From assembly GCF_018139145.2 (NCBI RefSeq), contig NC_059500.1, forward strand, positions 25,215,437 to 25,279,436: a stretch of DNA of 64,000 bases, written 5' to 3'. This stretch comes from Gymnogyps californianus. Lineage: Eukaryota > Chordata > Aves > Accipitriformes > Cathartidae. The translations under genes and the position numbers were made by a program. A model generated the notes under the pieces. The model did no database searches. It worked only from the letters and a program-made list of their open reading frames with translations, and was not told the origin of the DNA. Positions 25,901-37,906 of the stretch are shown in pieces; the first letter of the stretch is position 1; each line of letters opens with the position of its first letter.

Positions 25901-27073
25901 GCATACACATGTGGTGTCTGGACTGATAAGTACAGTAAAACACATTCATTTTATTGGCTGCCATTCCTGGTTTGAAATTTTGCTTCAAATAGCTGCAACA
26001 ACATGTGGAAAATGGAAGCAAGGGAAAGAGGTTCCTGAGAGGAATTTGGGTTCCTGAACAGGGTGCAGGCAAACAGACGTGTGTGTGCAGAGCTCTGACG
26101 GAGCAGCACACAGGCGCGGCTGGCTGCACCAGTGCTCTGTCAATAGGAGACAGCCAGCACATGTTCAAGGACTTAGTGTGGAAGGATTTGCAAACTTGTA
26201 ATGCAGGACCAATAAAGCTGCCTATTATTGTGCTCTGCAATCGTCTTCTGATGTGCAGCTTTTTACATTTCCTCATTTCCACATGTTTCAGTGGGTGCTA
26301 CCACTTACCCAGATCTAAATGGAAAAATCTGTATTGCTGCCCCACTACAAATAGAAACACCCTCAAAAATTATAGAAGTTTTCAGTGTAGTTTATGAGGC
26401 ATATGTATATAGGTATACATGCATATGTATGTACTATATTAATATAATTATATTAATCATTCAGACTCTGCTGCCAAAATAGTTTTCTTCTATTGCTCTT
26501 GCCTGGAGGAGATGGGGGCTGCTCAAGGAACAATCCTTCATGCCTAACAAACAGCATGTGCTTAGGTTTAAGCATAAGATAGTAGGTTTCTAGTACTTGT
26601 GTAAGAGTCTTGCTGCATAAAGATAAAATAAGCAGAGTTTATTCTTTTGTTAGATGATGCTAAACCCCATTCTATGAGGACATATAGAAGCCCAGAAATA
26701 CCTCAGAGAAAGTATGGGAAGTTCACTGCATGTTAAATCCTTGTCTCATTGGCAGTGGGAAATAAGGAGTTCTAGAAAAACAAGCCTCACCCACAGTGGA
26801 GAACAGTTGTAGAGTAAGAGCTCTCTGGCAGCTCAGGGATTAATAACAACAATGCAGTTTGTGGACATGTTAAGCAGAGTCCCGTAGTCTGCTGGGAGAG
26901 GAATTAAGAAATCCCAGATGGATATATGTTAAGTAGAAACAATTTTTTTTGTGTGTGTCTTAAAATTGTTCTTGTCTAGATTACTACAGTGCTTAAGTGC
27001 AGTGGGAGACGCGCAAGTGCTTTTGAGGGTCAGTCATAGCGGGTATGGGAAGAGCATTTTTTGTTTGAACCAG
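19993..27073. other. Unique AT-rich non-coding DNA
   Basis: No gene, RNA or transposon is identifiable in these 7 kb. There are T-rich runs near 20409-20490, an A-rich stretch near 25538-25569, and an AT-rich TATA/CATA alternation at 26400-26460. Open frames near 26000 on both strands overlap each other and have no recognisable domain. Confidence 0.55.
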
Positions 27074-27256
27074 TGTGGGGGGTTAAATTTGGCTGGCTGC
27101 CAGATACTCACCAAGCTGCTCTCTCACTCCTTCTCCTCAGCAAGACAGGGGGAGAAAATAAGGTGAAAAAGTTGTGGGTCAAGATAAGGAGAAGGAGATG
27201 GCTCACCAATTACTGTCATGGGCAAAACAGACTAGACTTGGGGAAGATAAATTTAA

Positions 27257-27262
27257 TTTATT
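27257..27262 (-). promoter_or_regulatory. AATAAA polyadenylation signal in the solo LTR
   Basis: A canonical AATAAA hexamer on the minus strand, about 180 bp before the 3' end of the LTR, which is where a retroviral R region would place it. Use is inferred. Confidence 0.55.
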
Positions 27263-27519
27263 GCCAATGAATAACTGAGTAGGATAGTGAGAAATAAAAA
27301 CAAAAGTAAAAACACCTTCCCCCTACCTCTCCCTTCTTCCCAGACTCAACTTCACTCCTGACTCTTCCACCTCCTCCCCCACAAGTGGTGCAGGGGGATG
27401 GCGAATGAGGGTTGTGGTCAGTCCATAACACTTCATCTCTGCCACCCCTTCCTCCTCACACTCTTCCCCTGCTCCAGCGTGGAGTCCCTCTCACAGGATA
27501 CAGTCCTTCACAAACTGCT

Positions 27520-27826
27520 CCAGTGTGGGTCCTTTCCTTAGGGTACAGGCCTTCAGGAACAGACTGCTCCAGCATGGGTCCCCTGTGGGGCCACAGTGCC
27601 TGCCAGAAAACCTGATCCTGCAGGGGCTTCCCTCCGCAGTCCACAGCTCCTGCCAAAAGCCTGCTCTACCATGTGTTCTCCACAAGCTGCAGCTTCGTTT
27701 AAGTCATATCCACCTGCTTTGGCATGGGGTCCTCCATGGGCTGCAGTGTGGATATCTGCTCAAACATGGTCCTCCATGGGCTGCAGAGGGACAAGCCGCT
27801 TCATCATGGTCTTCTCCATGGGATCT
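27520..27826 (-). repeat. Internal tandem repeats of the solo LTR (48-bp and 40-bp periods)
   Basis: On the plus strand, CTGCTCCAGTGTGGGTCC recurs about 48 bp later as CTGCTCCAGCATGGGTCC near 27568, with a more degenerate unit after it. A second block has GGTCCTCCATGGGCTGCAG at about 27728 and again 40 bp later, then a third partial unit GGTCTTCTCCATGGG. These keep one frame open on the plus strand for 173 codons, which explains the open frame there. Confidence 0.75.
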
Positions 27827-28129
27827 CTGCTCCGGCACCTGAAGCATGTCTTACCCCCCCTTCTACTCTGACCTGGATGTCTGCAGGGCTGTTTCTCACA
27901 CATTTTTCTCGCTCCTCTCTCACAGCTGCTATGCAGCATTTTTTATGCTTTCTTAAATATGTTATCATAGAGACACCACCAACATCACTGATGTGCTCAG
28001 CTTTGGGCAGTGTTGGGACATCTTGGAGCTGGCTGGAACTGGCTCTGTTCAACATTGGGACAACTCCTGGTGTCTTCTCACAGAAGCCACCCCCTGCAGC
28101 CCCCCCGCTACCAAAACCCTGCCATAACA

Positions 28130-30077
28130 ACAACACAACTGGAAATTATTATTTTTGTACAAAAAAGATTTCCAGCATTGGTTTAATTTGTTTGCAAAAT
28201 TATTTTTGGAAAAAAAAAAAAAAAAAGAAAAAAATTGCAGAGTAGGGTTCTAGGCACTGTACTTATGCAGGATATGCTCTATTTGGCTCTGTAGGAATTT
28301 TGCCATCAAATCCAAAGAGTGCAAGAACTAGTCCGATATCTATTTTGAACATAAAGTTTTGGGTTTTTAAAATTAATTCCTGCAAAAGATTACGTGCATA
28401 GTTTTTAAACTGCTTTTAAGGTAACCAGTTTCCCTTCAGTGTGGCTGCTTTACAATTAATATTAGGAATACTCAGGGTGATCACATAATGTGTATTGATT
28501 TATTAGTGGTGCAGGTAGTAATAATATTTTATATGGCAAATATAAAATGAGCAATATTATTTTAACATTCCTCAACTACCATCCACATAGCATCTGCTCA
28601 AACTCAAATATTCTTAGTTGAAACCTCAACAACAGAAAGGTTACCTTCTTATTTATTCAGTTTTATATTGTTTTACAATTCTTTATCATGTTTAAAATGT
28701 TTAATTACAAAAAGAAGAAATAAAGTATTACATTGGAAGAACATAATCAGCTTGAAAATTTAATGATTTGGAATTACTGTGCATGCTTCAAAGGATAATA
28801 GTCCTTAAACGAGTCTGCCTAATCTTTCTTGCCAAACCGTTAAAGATGGAAATCATTGGTTTACATATTCAAGTGATTATGAAAGAGATCAAAACTCAGG
28901 CCTATTCCCTAATGGAAAACACTAAGTTAAATTCCTTTTGGCTGACATCCCATCTTGATCTCAGTGGAAGGCCCTGAAAACAAAAGCAATTTTAAAAAAC
29001 AGGAACAACTTAAAGAGCAACAATCCACAGCCTTCTATTTTGAGAAACATCAAATTTTCATTGTCTTCATTTTTATTTGTATTAAAATTGAACTATAATG
29101 CAAAAAATACACTACAATAGAAGCTGATTTTTTTTTTTTTTTTTAAAGCCACTGGTGAGTCTTTTTATCAGAGTCCTTTTTACATAATCTAGTAGAGGAT
29201 TAGAAAAAGTAAATCTTTTAGAAATAATACAGTAGGCAAATGTGGAGAAGGAAATAAATACAGAATTAAACAAGGGCCTGTGTTCCACAATACTGTTTTT
29301 ACATTGCAGAGATCATGACACTGAAAAGAACCAGAGAAGCTACTGGCTTTATTTGGGTTGATCATGTGCCTAATACTGAGAATAAGCTTATTCTGTACTT
29401 TACTGAATTGAACCTCGAGTATTTTTGTTATAGGCTGTACCTTATAGTAAAAATATTGTTTGCAATCATTGTTTTATTGTAGTAATAAAAGTGCTATGAA
29501 AAGATGCTATAGATATGTTTACTCTCTCCGCTTCTATTTTTCTTTTCTCTTTCAAAATCTTTTACTCAACACACTACTGGGGAGAAGTTACACGTATGAG
29601 AGTTGAGAAATGGTTTGGTTTAACTGCAGATAGTATAAGCTCTAAATTCTGAAACACTTGGTTTAAAGAAGCTGGCTTGCATTTTAGTTTAGAAGGTGTA
29701 AGATAAAACAAAGGAGGAGGTGCAAAAAAGCAGCTCAGGGTGTGACTGTTGCCTCACCAGAATGAAATCTGCTGTCTCAAGGTCATCAGTGTGGATTTGT
29801 CTTGAAATTCTACTCTGCAGATCTGCACTGTCAAATGACGTTCCTCTGCCCCTCATCCCTGAGCTTTGTGGTCTGTGTTCCTACTGAAGTGCCAGAATTT
29901 GTGTCTTGGTTGGAGCTGAGGTGCCAGACACTTCTGAAATGTCACTATCAGCATTTCTGAACTTCCTAACATCCTTAAAACTTGACACTGCAAATATTTG
30001 AGTGATAGAACAAATAAGTCTTTTACACAAACAGTGCTTAGAAGGGCTAGTTTCGCTGTCAGTGTAGATTAATTATC
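28130..30077. other. Unique AT-rich non-coding DNA
   Basis: No gene or transposon recognised. It contains an A-rich tract at 28210-28236 and an 18-T tract near 29130-29147. The A tract lies 80 bp outside the solo LTR and shows no associated retrocopy. Confidence 0.55.
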
Positions 30078-30109
30078 AACTCCATCAGTGGAAAAGGGAA
30101 GAGCTATGG

Positions 30110-31200
30110 ATGTCATCTACCTGGACTTCTGTAAGGCCTTTCATACCCGACAACATTCTTACTGCTAAATTGGGGAAATATGGGTTTGATGGATGGACTG
30201 TTAGATGGATAAAGAATTGGCTGGATGGCTGTGTCCAAAGAGTTACAGTCAATGGCTCAGTGTCCAAGTGGAAACCAGTAATGAGTGGTGTCTCTCAAGG
30301 GTCTGTACTGGGACCAATAGTATTTAATATCCTCATCAACAACACAGACAGTGGGATTGAGTGCACCCTCAGCAAGTTTGCCGATGACACCAAGCTCAGT
30401 GGTGCAGTTGATTCACTAGAGGGAAAAGATGCCATCCAGAGGGACCTTGGCAGGCTTGAGGAGTGGACCTATGTGAACCTCATGAAGTTCAGCAAGACCA
30501 TATGCAAGGTCATGCACCTGGGTTGGGGCAATCCCCAGTATCAAGACAGACTGAGGAAAGAATGGATTGAGAGTAGCCTCCAGTGAAGGACTTGGGGATA
30601 CTAGTGGTTGAAAAACTGAACATGAGCTGGCAGTGTGCATGCTGGCAATGTGTGCTTGCAGCCCAGAAAGCCAACTATATCCTGGGCTGCATCAAAAGAA
30701 GGATGGCCAACAGGTTGAGGGCCAGTGCATCTACTCCATTCTAGTGAGATCCCACCTGGAGTACTGTGCCCACCTCTGGGGTCCCCAGTACAAGAAAGAC
30801 ATGGACCTGTTTGAGCAGGTCCAGAGGAGGGCCACAAAAATGATCAGAGGGCTGGAACACCTCTGCTATGAAGAAAGGCTGAGAGAGCTGGGGTTGTTCA
30901 GCCTGGGGAAGAAAAGGCTCTGGGGAGACCTTATTGCGGCCTTTCAATATATAAAAGGGACTTACAAGAAAAACCGGCAAGAGACTTTTTACCAAGGCCT
31001 GTAGTGACAGGACAAGAGACAATGGTTTTAAACTGAATTGGGGTAGGTTTAGATTGGACATGAAGAAATGTTTTACAATGAGGGTAAGGGGACACTGGAA
31101 CAGGTTGCCCAGAGAAGTTGTGGATGCCCCATCATTAGCAGTTTTCAAGGTCAAATTGGATGGGGCTTTGAGAAACCTGATCTAGCGGAAGATGTTCCTG
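30110..31200 (+). pseudogene. CR1 ORF2 reverse transcriptase remnant (copy B)
   Basis: The first open stretch (30110-30586) encodes a G-F-D-G-W / RWIKNWLDG block, SQGSVLGPIVFNILINN, and an intact FADDTKLSGAV catalytic box with both aspartates. It stays in frame through [13 protein letters not shown], where the copies at 18.2 and 59.9 kb have an extra base. The protein then breaks near 30586 and resumes at 30633-31004 with VRSHLEYCAHLWGPQYKKD and KMIRGLEHL blocks. A stop after [11 protein letters not shown] and further shifts end it. The 5' half including the endonuclease is missing, so it is not functional. Confidence 0.92.
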
Positions 31201-31257
31201 CCCACGTCAGGGGGGGTTGGACTAGATGGTCTTTGAAGGTCCCTTCCAACTCAAACC

Positions 31258-31283
31258 ATTCTATGATTCTATGATTCTATGAC
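31258..31283 (+). repeat. CR1 3' terminal octamer repeat
   Basis: Three tandem ATTCTATG units close the CR1 element. This tail is the recognition end for CR1 reverse transcription and a reliable bird or reptile CR1 marker. Confidence 0.9.
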
Positions 31284-31723
31284 TAATTATTTGCTGTGCA
31301 TACAGTCAGAGTTTTCAGCTGTGGTGGCACGTGCAATTAAGATAGAGAGGGAAAGCACAATGAACATATTAATACAGCATTAGTTTAGATCCATCACCAC
31401 CTTACCCACCGTGCTGGACCTAATTTCAGGAAGGGAAAGAAAAGATAAGGGCAGAATTGTGCAAAAATACCTTGCTCTGTTTCTTAGCACTTCACATCTC
31501 AAATGGTTAAAAGCAAGTATTTTCATCTATGGGATGGCCTTGTTAAATTTAACAAGGTTGCACTGATGTAAATAAGAGCGAAATTTGAACAAATATTGTA
31601 AGTTCAGTTAAAAATAAAAGGCTCAAAGAACATGTTGTTTTACCCTCTGACTGCCTGCATGTGCTTGCTTAGGAAAGAAATTGTTTCTGATGTGCGCTAG
31701 GTAGACTGAGGCATTTTTATCTA

Positions 31724-31960
31724 TGTCCCACAATGAATTCTAATGAGGCATTCTGCACACATAGGGCCTGATTTTTATTTGTGCATCATCCCTGTTAATA
31801 ACAGCATCTAATTAAGACATCCATTAAAAGTCCATAATGTTAATTTAATGGAAAAATTCCAATAGAACTCCATTAGGCTCTCCCTGTTAGTTTAACATTA
31901 CACAACTTTAACAAATGCCTTAATTAGATGTTGTTACTGAAAAGAATACTATACAACTAA
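31724..31960. other. Candidate conserved non-coding element (TAATTA-rich)
   Basis: A repeat-free stretch with several homeodomain-type cores (TAATTAAG-like near 31810, TTAATTTAATGG near 31840, TTAATTAGATG near 31920) and non-repetitive mixed composition. Conservation cannot be seen from one sequence, so this is only an impression from motif density. Confidence 0.25.
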
Positions 31961-34789
31961 AATAGGCCATTATTTAAAATTGAGAGTAGTGTTCCTGAGT
32001 GCTAGTGCTTCAATTGTCATGAATTATAGATGTCTGGGATATTTGTAAGTTTTCTGTGATTGGTTGTCATATAGCTTGGCTGGCAAACAGGATTCATTTC
32101 TAGGTGAAGAGAAATATATGAATTCTTAGAATATAAATTTAGCATGTATGAGGGTATATTTACTTGAAGAAATTAGTTTTTAGTTCTCTGGGAAAAAATA
32201 CGATTTATTTATTAATAAACAAACAGTATTTCTCCTTTTAAACTTTTAAAACTAATTTTTCTTTATAATTATATTTTGCCTATTAAAACAACCTTGAGAT
32301 TAATTTGTTGTGTTATCCTTCCTTTATTTCATTTCAGCTGTTTTATTCTCAGTGTGCTTTCCTTCAAATCAAGGTTGGCTGACCCGTAAGTATGACACGT
32401 ATTCTTGAAAGTGTCAAGAGCAGGCAGGATGCAAGCATGTTATCTATTTGTAATCTCTGCTGGAGAAAGACCGGAGTTGCAGATTGCACCACTCAGTAAA
32501 AATAAGACAAGATTGACTAACTAAAGACAACAACTATGTAGAAAAGGGAAATGGGAGTATAACTGGAAAACATGTCAGGAAACATCATAGAAGCAAAATT
32601 CTATTAAAGGAATTCAGTTTCAAAGCAATATCTAACTGGTGGTGCTGACTGCTCTGCACCAAGGAGGTCCAAGAGAACAAAGTGGTTGCGAGTCATGCTA
32701 AAAGAATGTGCTGGTAAAGGCTAGCAGGAAAATTGTGTGGTCCCAAAATGCAGAAAGATGTATCAGCTTAACTATACATTTCAAGCTTTTCCAAGAGCGA
32801 GGTAAGAAGAAGTAGTCAGAAGTTGCTCCAATATTTGTTTCTTTCATCTTTCATAGATTTGTATATCCTTCACAGCTGGCATTGTTTTATCAATGAAAGG
32901 AACATTAAATAAACTTTCCATGAAAATATTCTGAGTGAAAATTCATTTATTTATGAACAGAACCTCTACAGCTTATACTCAAAGCTTAACTTGTGGATAT
33001 GAAGTCCCAGAACATGCAAAGTCTTAACCTTCTTCCTTGCAAGACAAACTCCTCTTGTTAGTAAGCCTGGCATTTGAATATATAAAATATTTTAAGAATG
33101 GCCATTCATGAGCTGAAATGCTTTGAACCAGGTGGGCAGACAAATGAAGAAGAGTGACTCGGGAAAGACTTTATGTGATAATTTGAACTTTTACTGGGTT
33201 CAACACAGGTAATGGACAGGGATTTCTTTACTTCACATTCATGTGCCATGTTTTAATTGGTTCCAACAGGGTCAAATAACAATATCACCACATATTCTGG
33301 GAATAGGTCCTCACTGAAATATCCCTGGCCTCCTCAAACTTTGTATAAAGGGTGCAAGGTGATATATCTCCCCCCATGGAAGGGAACTTTATATTTCTGC
33401 AAAAGTCTATCCACCTCCCCAACCGTTTCCCCCATAAGCGTAACTCCACCACTGAAATCCTGGATATCACAGGTGTCTGGGGAATAATCTTTTCTAGTTT
33501 TTATCCCCAAGATCATAGCAGCCCACTATCTTTTATTTCTTACTGATAAACTTTGATGTTCTACTGCTGTCAGCCTAACTCTGACTCCTTGGGCAATTAA
33601 TCAATCAAACAAACAACAAAATGAACCAGCTGCTATGACTTTGTAGGAAAAAAAATTCCTTCCTGAACATGACCAGGTGACTGGTCACAACCACACAATG
33701 CCAGGAGGCACAGCTCCTTATTAATCAAGCTTTCATATTGCTAAGGGATGCTTAAGAAAATGAGAAGGGGAAGTGGTTGTCTGGCCCAATTAATTTCCCT
33801 TTCCTGACTCTACCCAACAGGCAGTGAATACAGATAGTACTACAGTCCCTTATTTATGTCCACCTCCTCTGTCCCGATAGCCTTCAGCTGTGAGACTTCT
33901 TAGTACACACTCAAGATTCCTGTTAAGATTCTCCTGATGTTTAATGAGAAATACTTATTTACTTTTTTAAAATTAAATATCTCCCTGAAACATTAATATT
34001 GTCAGTGACCCTTAGAGTTACCAATTAAATAACCAAGAGCCTTTTCAGTACGCAGTGTCTTGCACCTATTTCCACTGTGCAAAAGCAGTCCACAACTCTG
34101 AAAAAGACTTCATAGGCAAACTCATGAAAGCATTTTCTTATTGCTGAAACTATGGACTTTTTATTAAAAAGGACACTCAGAGATAGGTATTACTGATATT
34201 TTTTCTAGTGTGGAGAACTCTTCACATAACTGCGATGAAATTGCATTGGTTCACAACTACTTGGCTCGTGTTTCATCACTGTCTTTCAGCTGAGATCTGT
34301 ATGTAGAAGAAGGTGCACATATGACGATGATGGTAACAAAATAATAATATGAAACATAGTTTACATTAGAATTAATGTCCCTGAAATTGTATCCTCCACA
34401 GTTAACAAACAGTTTGCTGCTATGATAGCTGATAAATCAGATGGTATGCTCTAATTGCAGAGTATTACTGCTTAAATGGATTTCAGAGAGGTAGCACTAT
34501 ATCTCCTTCATTGTTGTTTATCCCCCTTTTTTCCCCACCAGAATTAGTATGATTCTCTGTGAAAGCTCCAATTTGACGCAGCATGGCTTAAAGGCGTTTT
34601 CTGTTCAGTGTGCACAAAGCACCTGCTCTATTAGCGCAAAACCAGAACATTTCTACCAGTGCTTTGGGGTAAAGAATAAGAAACATAAAGAATGTTTGAA
34701 TTAGGAACTCATTAGGATTAACATCATGACTGTAACCTTTGTGATACATGTGAGCAGTGTAATTCACTGAGTAAGTAACATTAAAGGAA

Positions 34790-35040
34790 ATCATGCGAAC
34801 AACTCTTCATTTCCAAGCCATCTGCATTCACAGCCCCAGCTATATGTTAGGAAATTGGTTTGCTTGGTGCTATATGACCACAATCACACAAAGAGGCTGT
34901 CTTCAGGAAGTAGACATCCTGAAAACTATTCTGTAATTTTCTTATCAGCTCATTTTTCCATCAACCATTTTTATTTGCTCAGATAATTTGAACTGGTTGA
35001 ATAGTAACTGTTAATCTCCAATTAATTGTGTATCCTATGG
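34790..35040. other. Candidate conserved non-coding element
   Basis: Mixed-composition, repeat-free sequence with CCAATTAATTG, TCATGCGAAC and TTTATTTGCTC motifs inside otherwise low-complexity AT-rich DNA. Possible regulatory DNA, with no direct evidence of conservation. Confidence 0.2.
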
Positions 35041-37882
35041 GGTTTTTTTCTTTAGAATAAACCAAAGGGATTTTCCCACAGTTTTATATAATTGTTTAAA
35101 TTATATAACTTGGGGCATTCTTTTAAAATTCGAACACATTGCCAAACTGTAAACAGAATAAAACTATCTGGGTTCTGGATATGAATACTTTGCTTCTATG
35201 CACCAGTACATCTTTTCAATAATTAAGACCTGCCTGAATCCACTGGTATTGTGGGGCAGGCACAACAGCCTAAATAAATTTAATGTCTTTCTCAAATAAC
35301 CAGCTGGGGAATACACCGATATGATGGATTTTTTTATTGCGATTTGCTGGTGAATTGGTCCTTTAGAGCTTTGAGGGACAAAAGTGAAGGGCGACTTTGT
35401 GTTCTTCTGGACAGTGCTAGATGTTTTACTCTGCTTATCAAAGGAAACAGAAAAGTGACTTTAAACTACTTTCGTTTCCCTCAAGTTAGAACACGTAAAG
35501 ATTACACCAAGGGAGCAAAGTAAAATAATTAAAGGGATTTGAAACAGATATCTACAGGCACTCATATCTCCATGCTGGATATAGGAATTTTAAATTTTTA
35601 TTACTTTCACCTTAACTAATGAGTTCTTCTAAAGGCAATACTTTTTTTAATGATAGGAAAAGGACAGCGGTAAATGTGCACTTTTGACATAGATCTGGGT
35701 ATATGTTGTTCTGGTCTTGGGTTATTTTATTTGTTTTTTAACCAGTGGTGTTGTTTCACTAAAGCAGATATCCTGAAAATAACGGTTTGTGAGGAAAACC
35801 TTAAAGTCCAGCTCTTTCTCTTGCCTATTGGCTCTTTCCTTCACAAGTTAGGATTTGAAACTGTGAAAAATACAGATTTTTATTGTTCCCTAGCTCATGC
35901 TTTTCAGGGTAAATACATTTATTTTTCACTATGTTTATACAAAAGTCTGCTTACTTTCTCATTGATTTAAGTTTGTCTCCTACTATTTTTAGCATGCATG
36001 GATCTAGCTTGTCCTGAAAGCACTGTATTTGTTTTGCTCAAATGTAAAGTCAGGTAAGTGCACTGTGCTGAAACAAAACGTTCCCTGTAATAAGGGACTC
36101 ACCCCACCCAAAGGCAAAATGATAAAAGCATTAAGTTCTGAACAAGTAGTCATTATTATTCTCACAAAGGTAACAGCCCTGAGATGAATAAAGAATAAAA
36201 ACCAAAACTCTCAACTGATGGTCTGATTTCTCTGTTGTATCAATTGTCCTTTTGCAGCTTTGATGAGTCAATCATTTTAAACTATGACTTGTCTGTACAG
36301 TCAGAAGTCCAGCTCAATAATAACTTAATGTTGGTGGGCAAGGAATTATGAAGCAAGTGTCTTGGAGACTCTGATGTGATATTAATCTCACAGTACAGCT
36401 GTAGACTTCCATGTTGAGGTATAGATTTTTGTTAGTACAGCTTTTAGACTGATTCCCTTCAGAAAGCTCAAAGGATTTGGTTCCCATAAAAGATTCATAA
36501 AACTTCTTCACTTTTGCCTACCCTTTTACTTTCAGGATCAGGATCTACATCATTTACATGTATAGATTCTCTAATTATTACTGCCTAACAAAGTAGACAT
36601 TGTGAAGATAAAGTTCTATGACAATTTTGAGTATATTAAGGAGTAGTTGAAAAAGCCACTTCTAACATGTAGCTAATTATGTGATACTGTGTTTTCTTTG
36701 GAGTAGTTTGATTTTGCTCTTATAATAAACTCTCTCTTAAGTTGAAACAACAATAACAACAAAACCTAGAAAAAACCAGGTATTTCTGAAGCTGTACAAC
36801 TATTAGCTTGAAAAGAAAAAACCATGAAGGTGACATTGTGATGACAAATTGCACTTTTATTTTAACTAGTATTTTGCAAAAAGTAACTGTATTGTGAAGA
36901 ATAAGGGACAGAGGCTGGACTGAATCCTGAGAAGCAATCAAATAAGCTTTAGATATGACCCAAAGAACCTTGTAAAGCAAGTAGTGGAAGTATAAACTGA
37001 AAACTACTTCAACGTTTTGATTTTCCTTCTAAGACCCTCCCTGAATGCTCATATCTAACTTGCTGCAACTCCAGCTATGAATTTCAGTCCTGTTGAGCTA
37101 CACAATGGAGTCTCTATACCGATTGCTGTCTGCTGAGATTAGTCAAAACTAGAAAGATTATTTCACACACATACAGAGCTCTGCACTGATTTACCCTTTG
37201 GCTTTCAACTTCTTCCTATTTAATGCAGATACATTCTAAAGAAGTAACCTAAAAATCCCTGATCCTCCACCCTGACTTTGAGCTTTGACTGTGTTTCTCT
37301 GTCTCTCTCAGGATAAACTCCAATACCTCTACAACATCACTTGTGATCACACACATACATATGTACAGAAGCATACATGTATAGGCTGGTTTCTGCCTGA
37401 AAAGAAATTTCCTTTGTGTTGAAACAATGACTCCAAATTTGTGAGGTTGAGCTTAAAGTAGGGATTCACTCCATGTGATATTAAGTCCCCATGCATGCTG
37501 TTGAGTTGGTCTGTCTTCAGACATAGTACTATAACCATGGGAAATGGCTTGTATGCGTACACTGGCATTTGTAGTAATTTTCCAAACTGGCAGCAGCTAT
37601 ATCATTGTGTATACTACATACACAGTGGATGATTTTTTCACAGCTTTCTCATTTCACTAAAAATAAAACAATATCGCACTTGTCCTTAAGCAATGCAGTT
37701 TTTCAGTTTGTATAACTTGTATGCATCTGAAACAAAACCAGACAGAATCCTTCATTTAAAGCTCATTCAGAAACTGATCTCAACCTTAAAATTTTTACTT
37801 AAGCGTTAAAAAAAATCTAAGCATTTTTGCTGACCTCGTTTAGTACTGGCTGGGGCTGAAAGTATTAGTACAAAATTACTGT

Positions 37883-37906
37883 GCACACACACACACACAC
37901 ACACAC
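37883..37906. repeat. (CA)n microsatellite
   Basis: An uninterrupted (CA)12-type dinucleotide run following GTG. Confidence 0.95.

Larger units (their letters stand above)
27074..28129 (-). mobile_element. Solo LTR of a second avian ERV family, about 1.06 kb
   Basis: On the minus strand it starts TGTTATGGCAGGGTTTTGGT at 28129 and ends ...CCCCCCACA at 27074, giving TG...CA termini. It contains a CATAAAAAA-type promoter-like motif near 27943, an AATAAA polyadenylation signal (plus-strand TTTATT at 27257-27262), and GC-rich internal tandem repeats. This layout is typical of long avian ERV-L-type LTRs. I see no gag or pol, so it is solo. Flanking 5-mers ACCAG (27069-27073) and ACAAC (28130-28134) match at only three of five positions, so the exact ends are uncertain by a few bases. 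The AAC/ACA repeat at the right end adds ambiguity. Confidence 0.8.
30078..31283 (+). mobile_element. CR1 LINE, 5'-truncated, with octamer 3' tail
   Basis: The element starts within ORF2 at a block encoding MDVIYLDFCKAF-like residues and runs through the RT core and 3' UTR (GGTCTTTGAAGGTCCCTTCCAACTC). It ends in three ATTCTATG-type octamers at 31258-31283, the diagnostic CR1 terminus. A 7-bp match TAATTAT lies just outside both ends (30070-30076 and 31284-31290) and may be a target duplication, although CR1 often leaves none and the sequence is AT-rich. It is more diverged from the copies at 18.2 and 59.9 kb than those are from each other. Confidence 0.95.

Noticed and set aside
26005..26397. 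Overlapping 128- and 130-codon ORFs on opposite strands
   Set aside because: No conserved motif, no exon signals, and each is explained by a locally higher GC content with fewer stops.
28210..28236. Poly-A tract as the tail of a processed pseudogene
   Set aside because: No cDNA-like coding sequence, target duplication or intronless gene remnant is recognisable upstream of it.
27724..28245. 173-codon plus-strand ORF
   Set aside because: It lies in antisense to a solo LTR, across its tandem repeats, and runs out through flanking DNA into a poly-A tract. Composition follows the repeat and no domain is visible.
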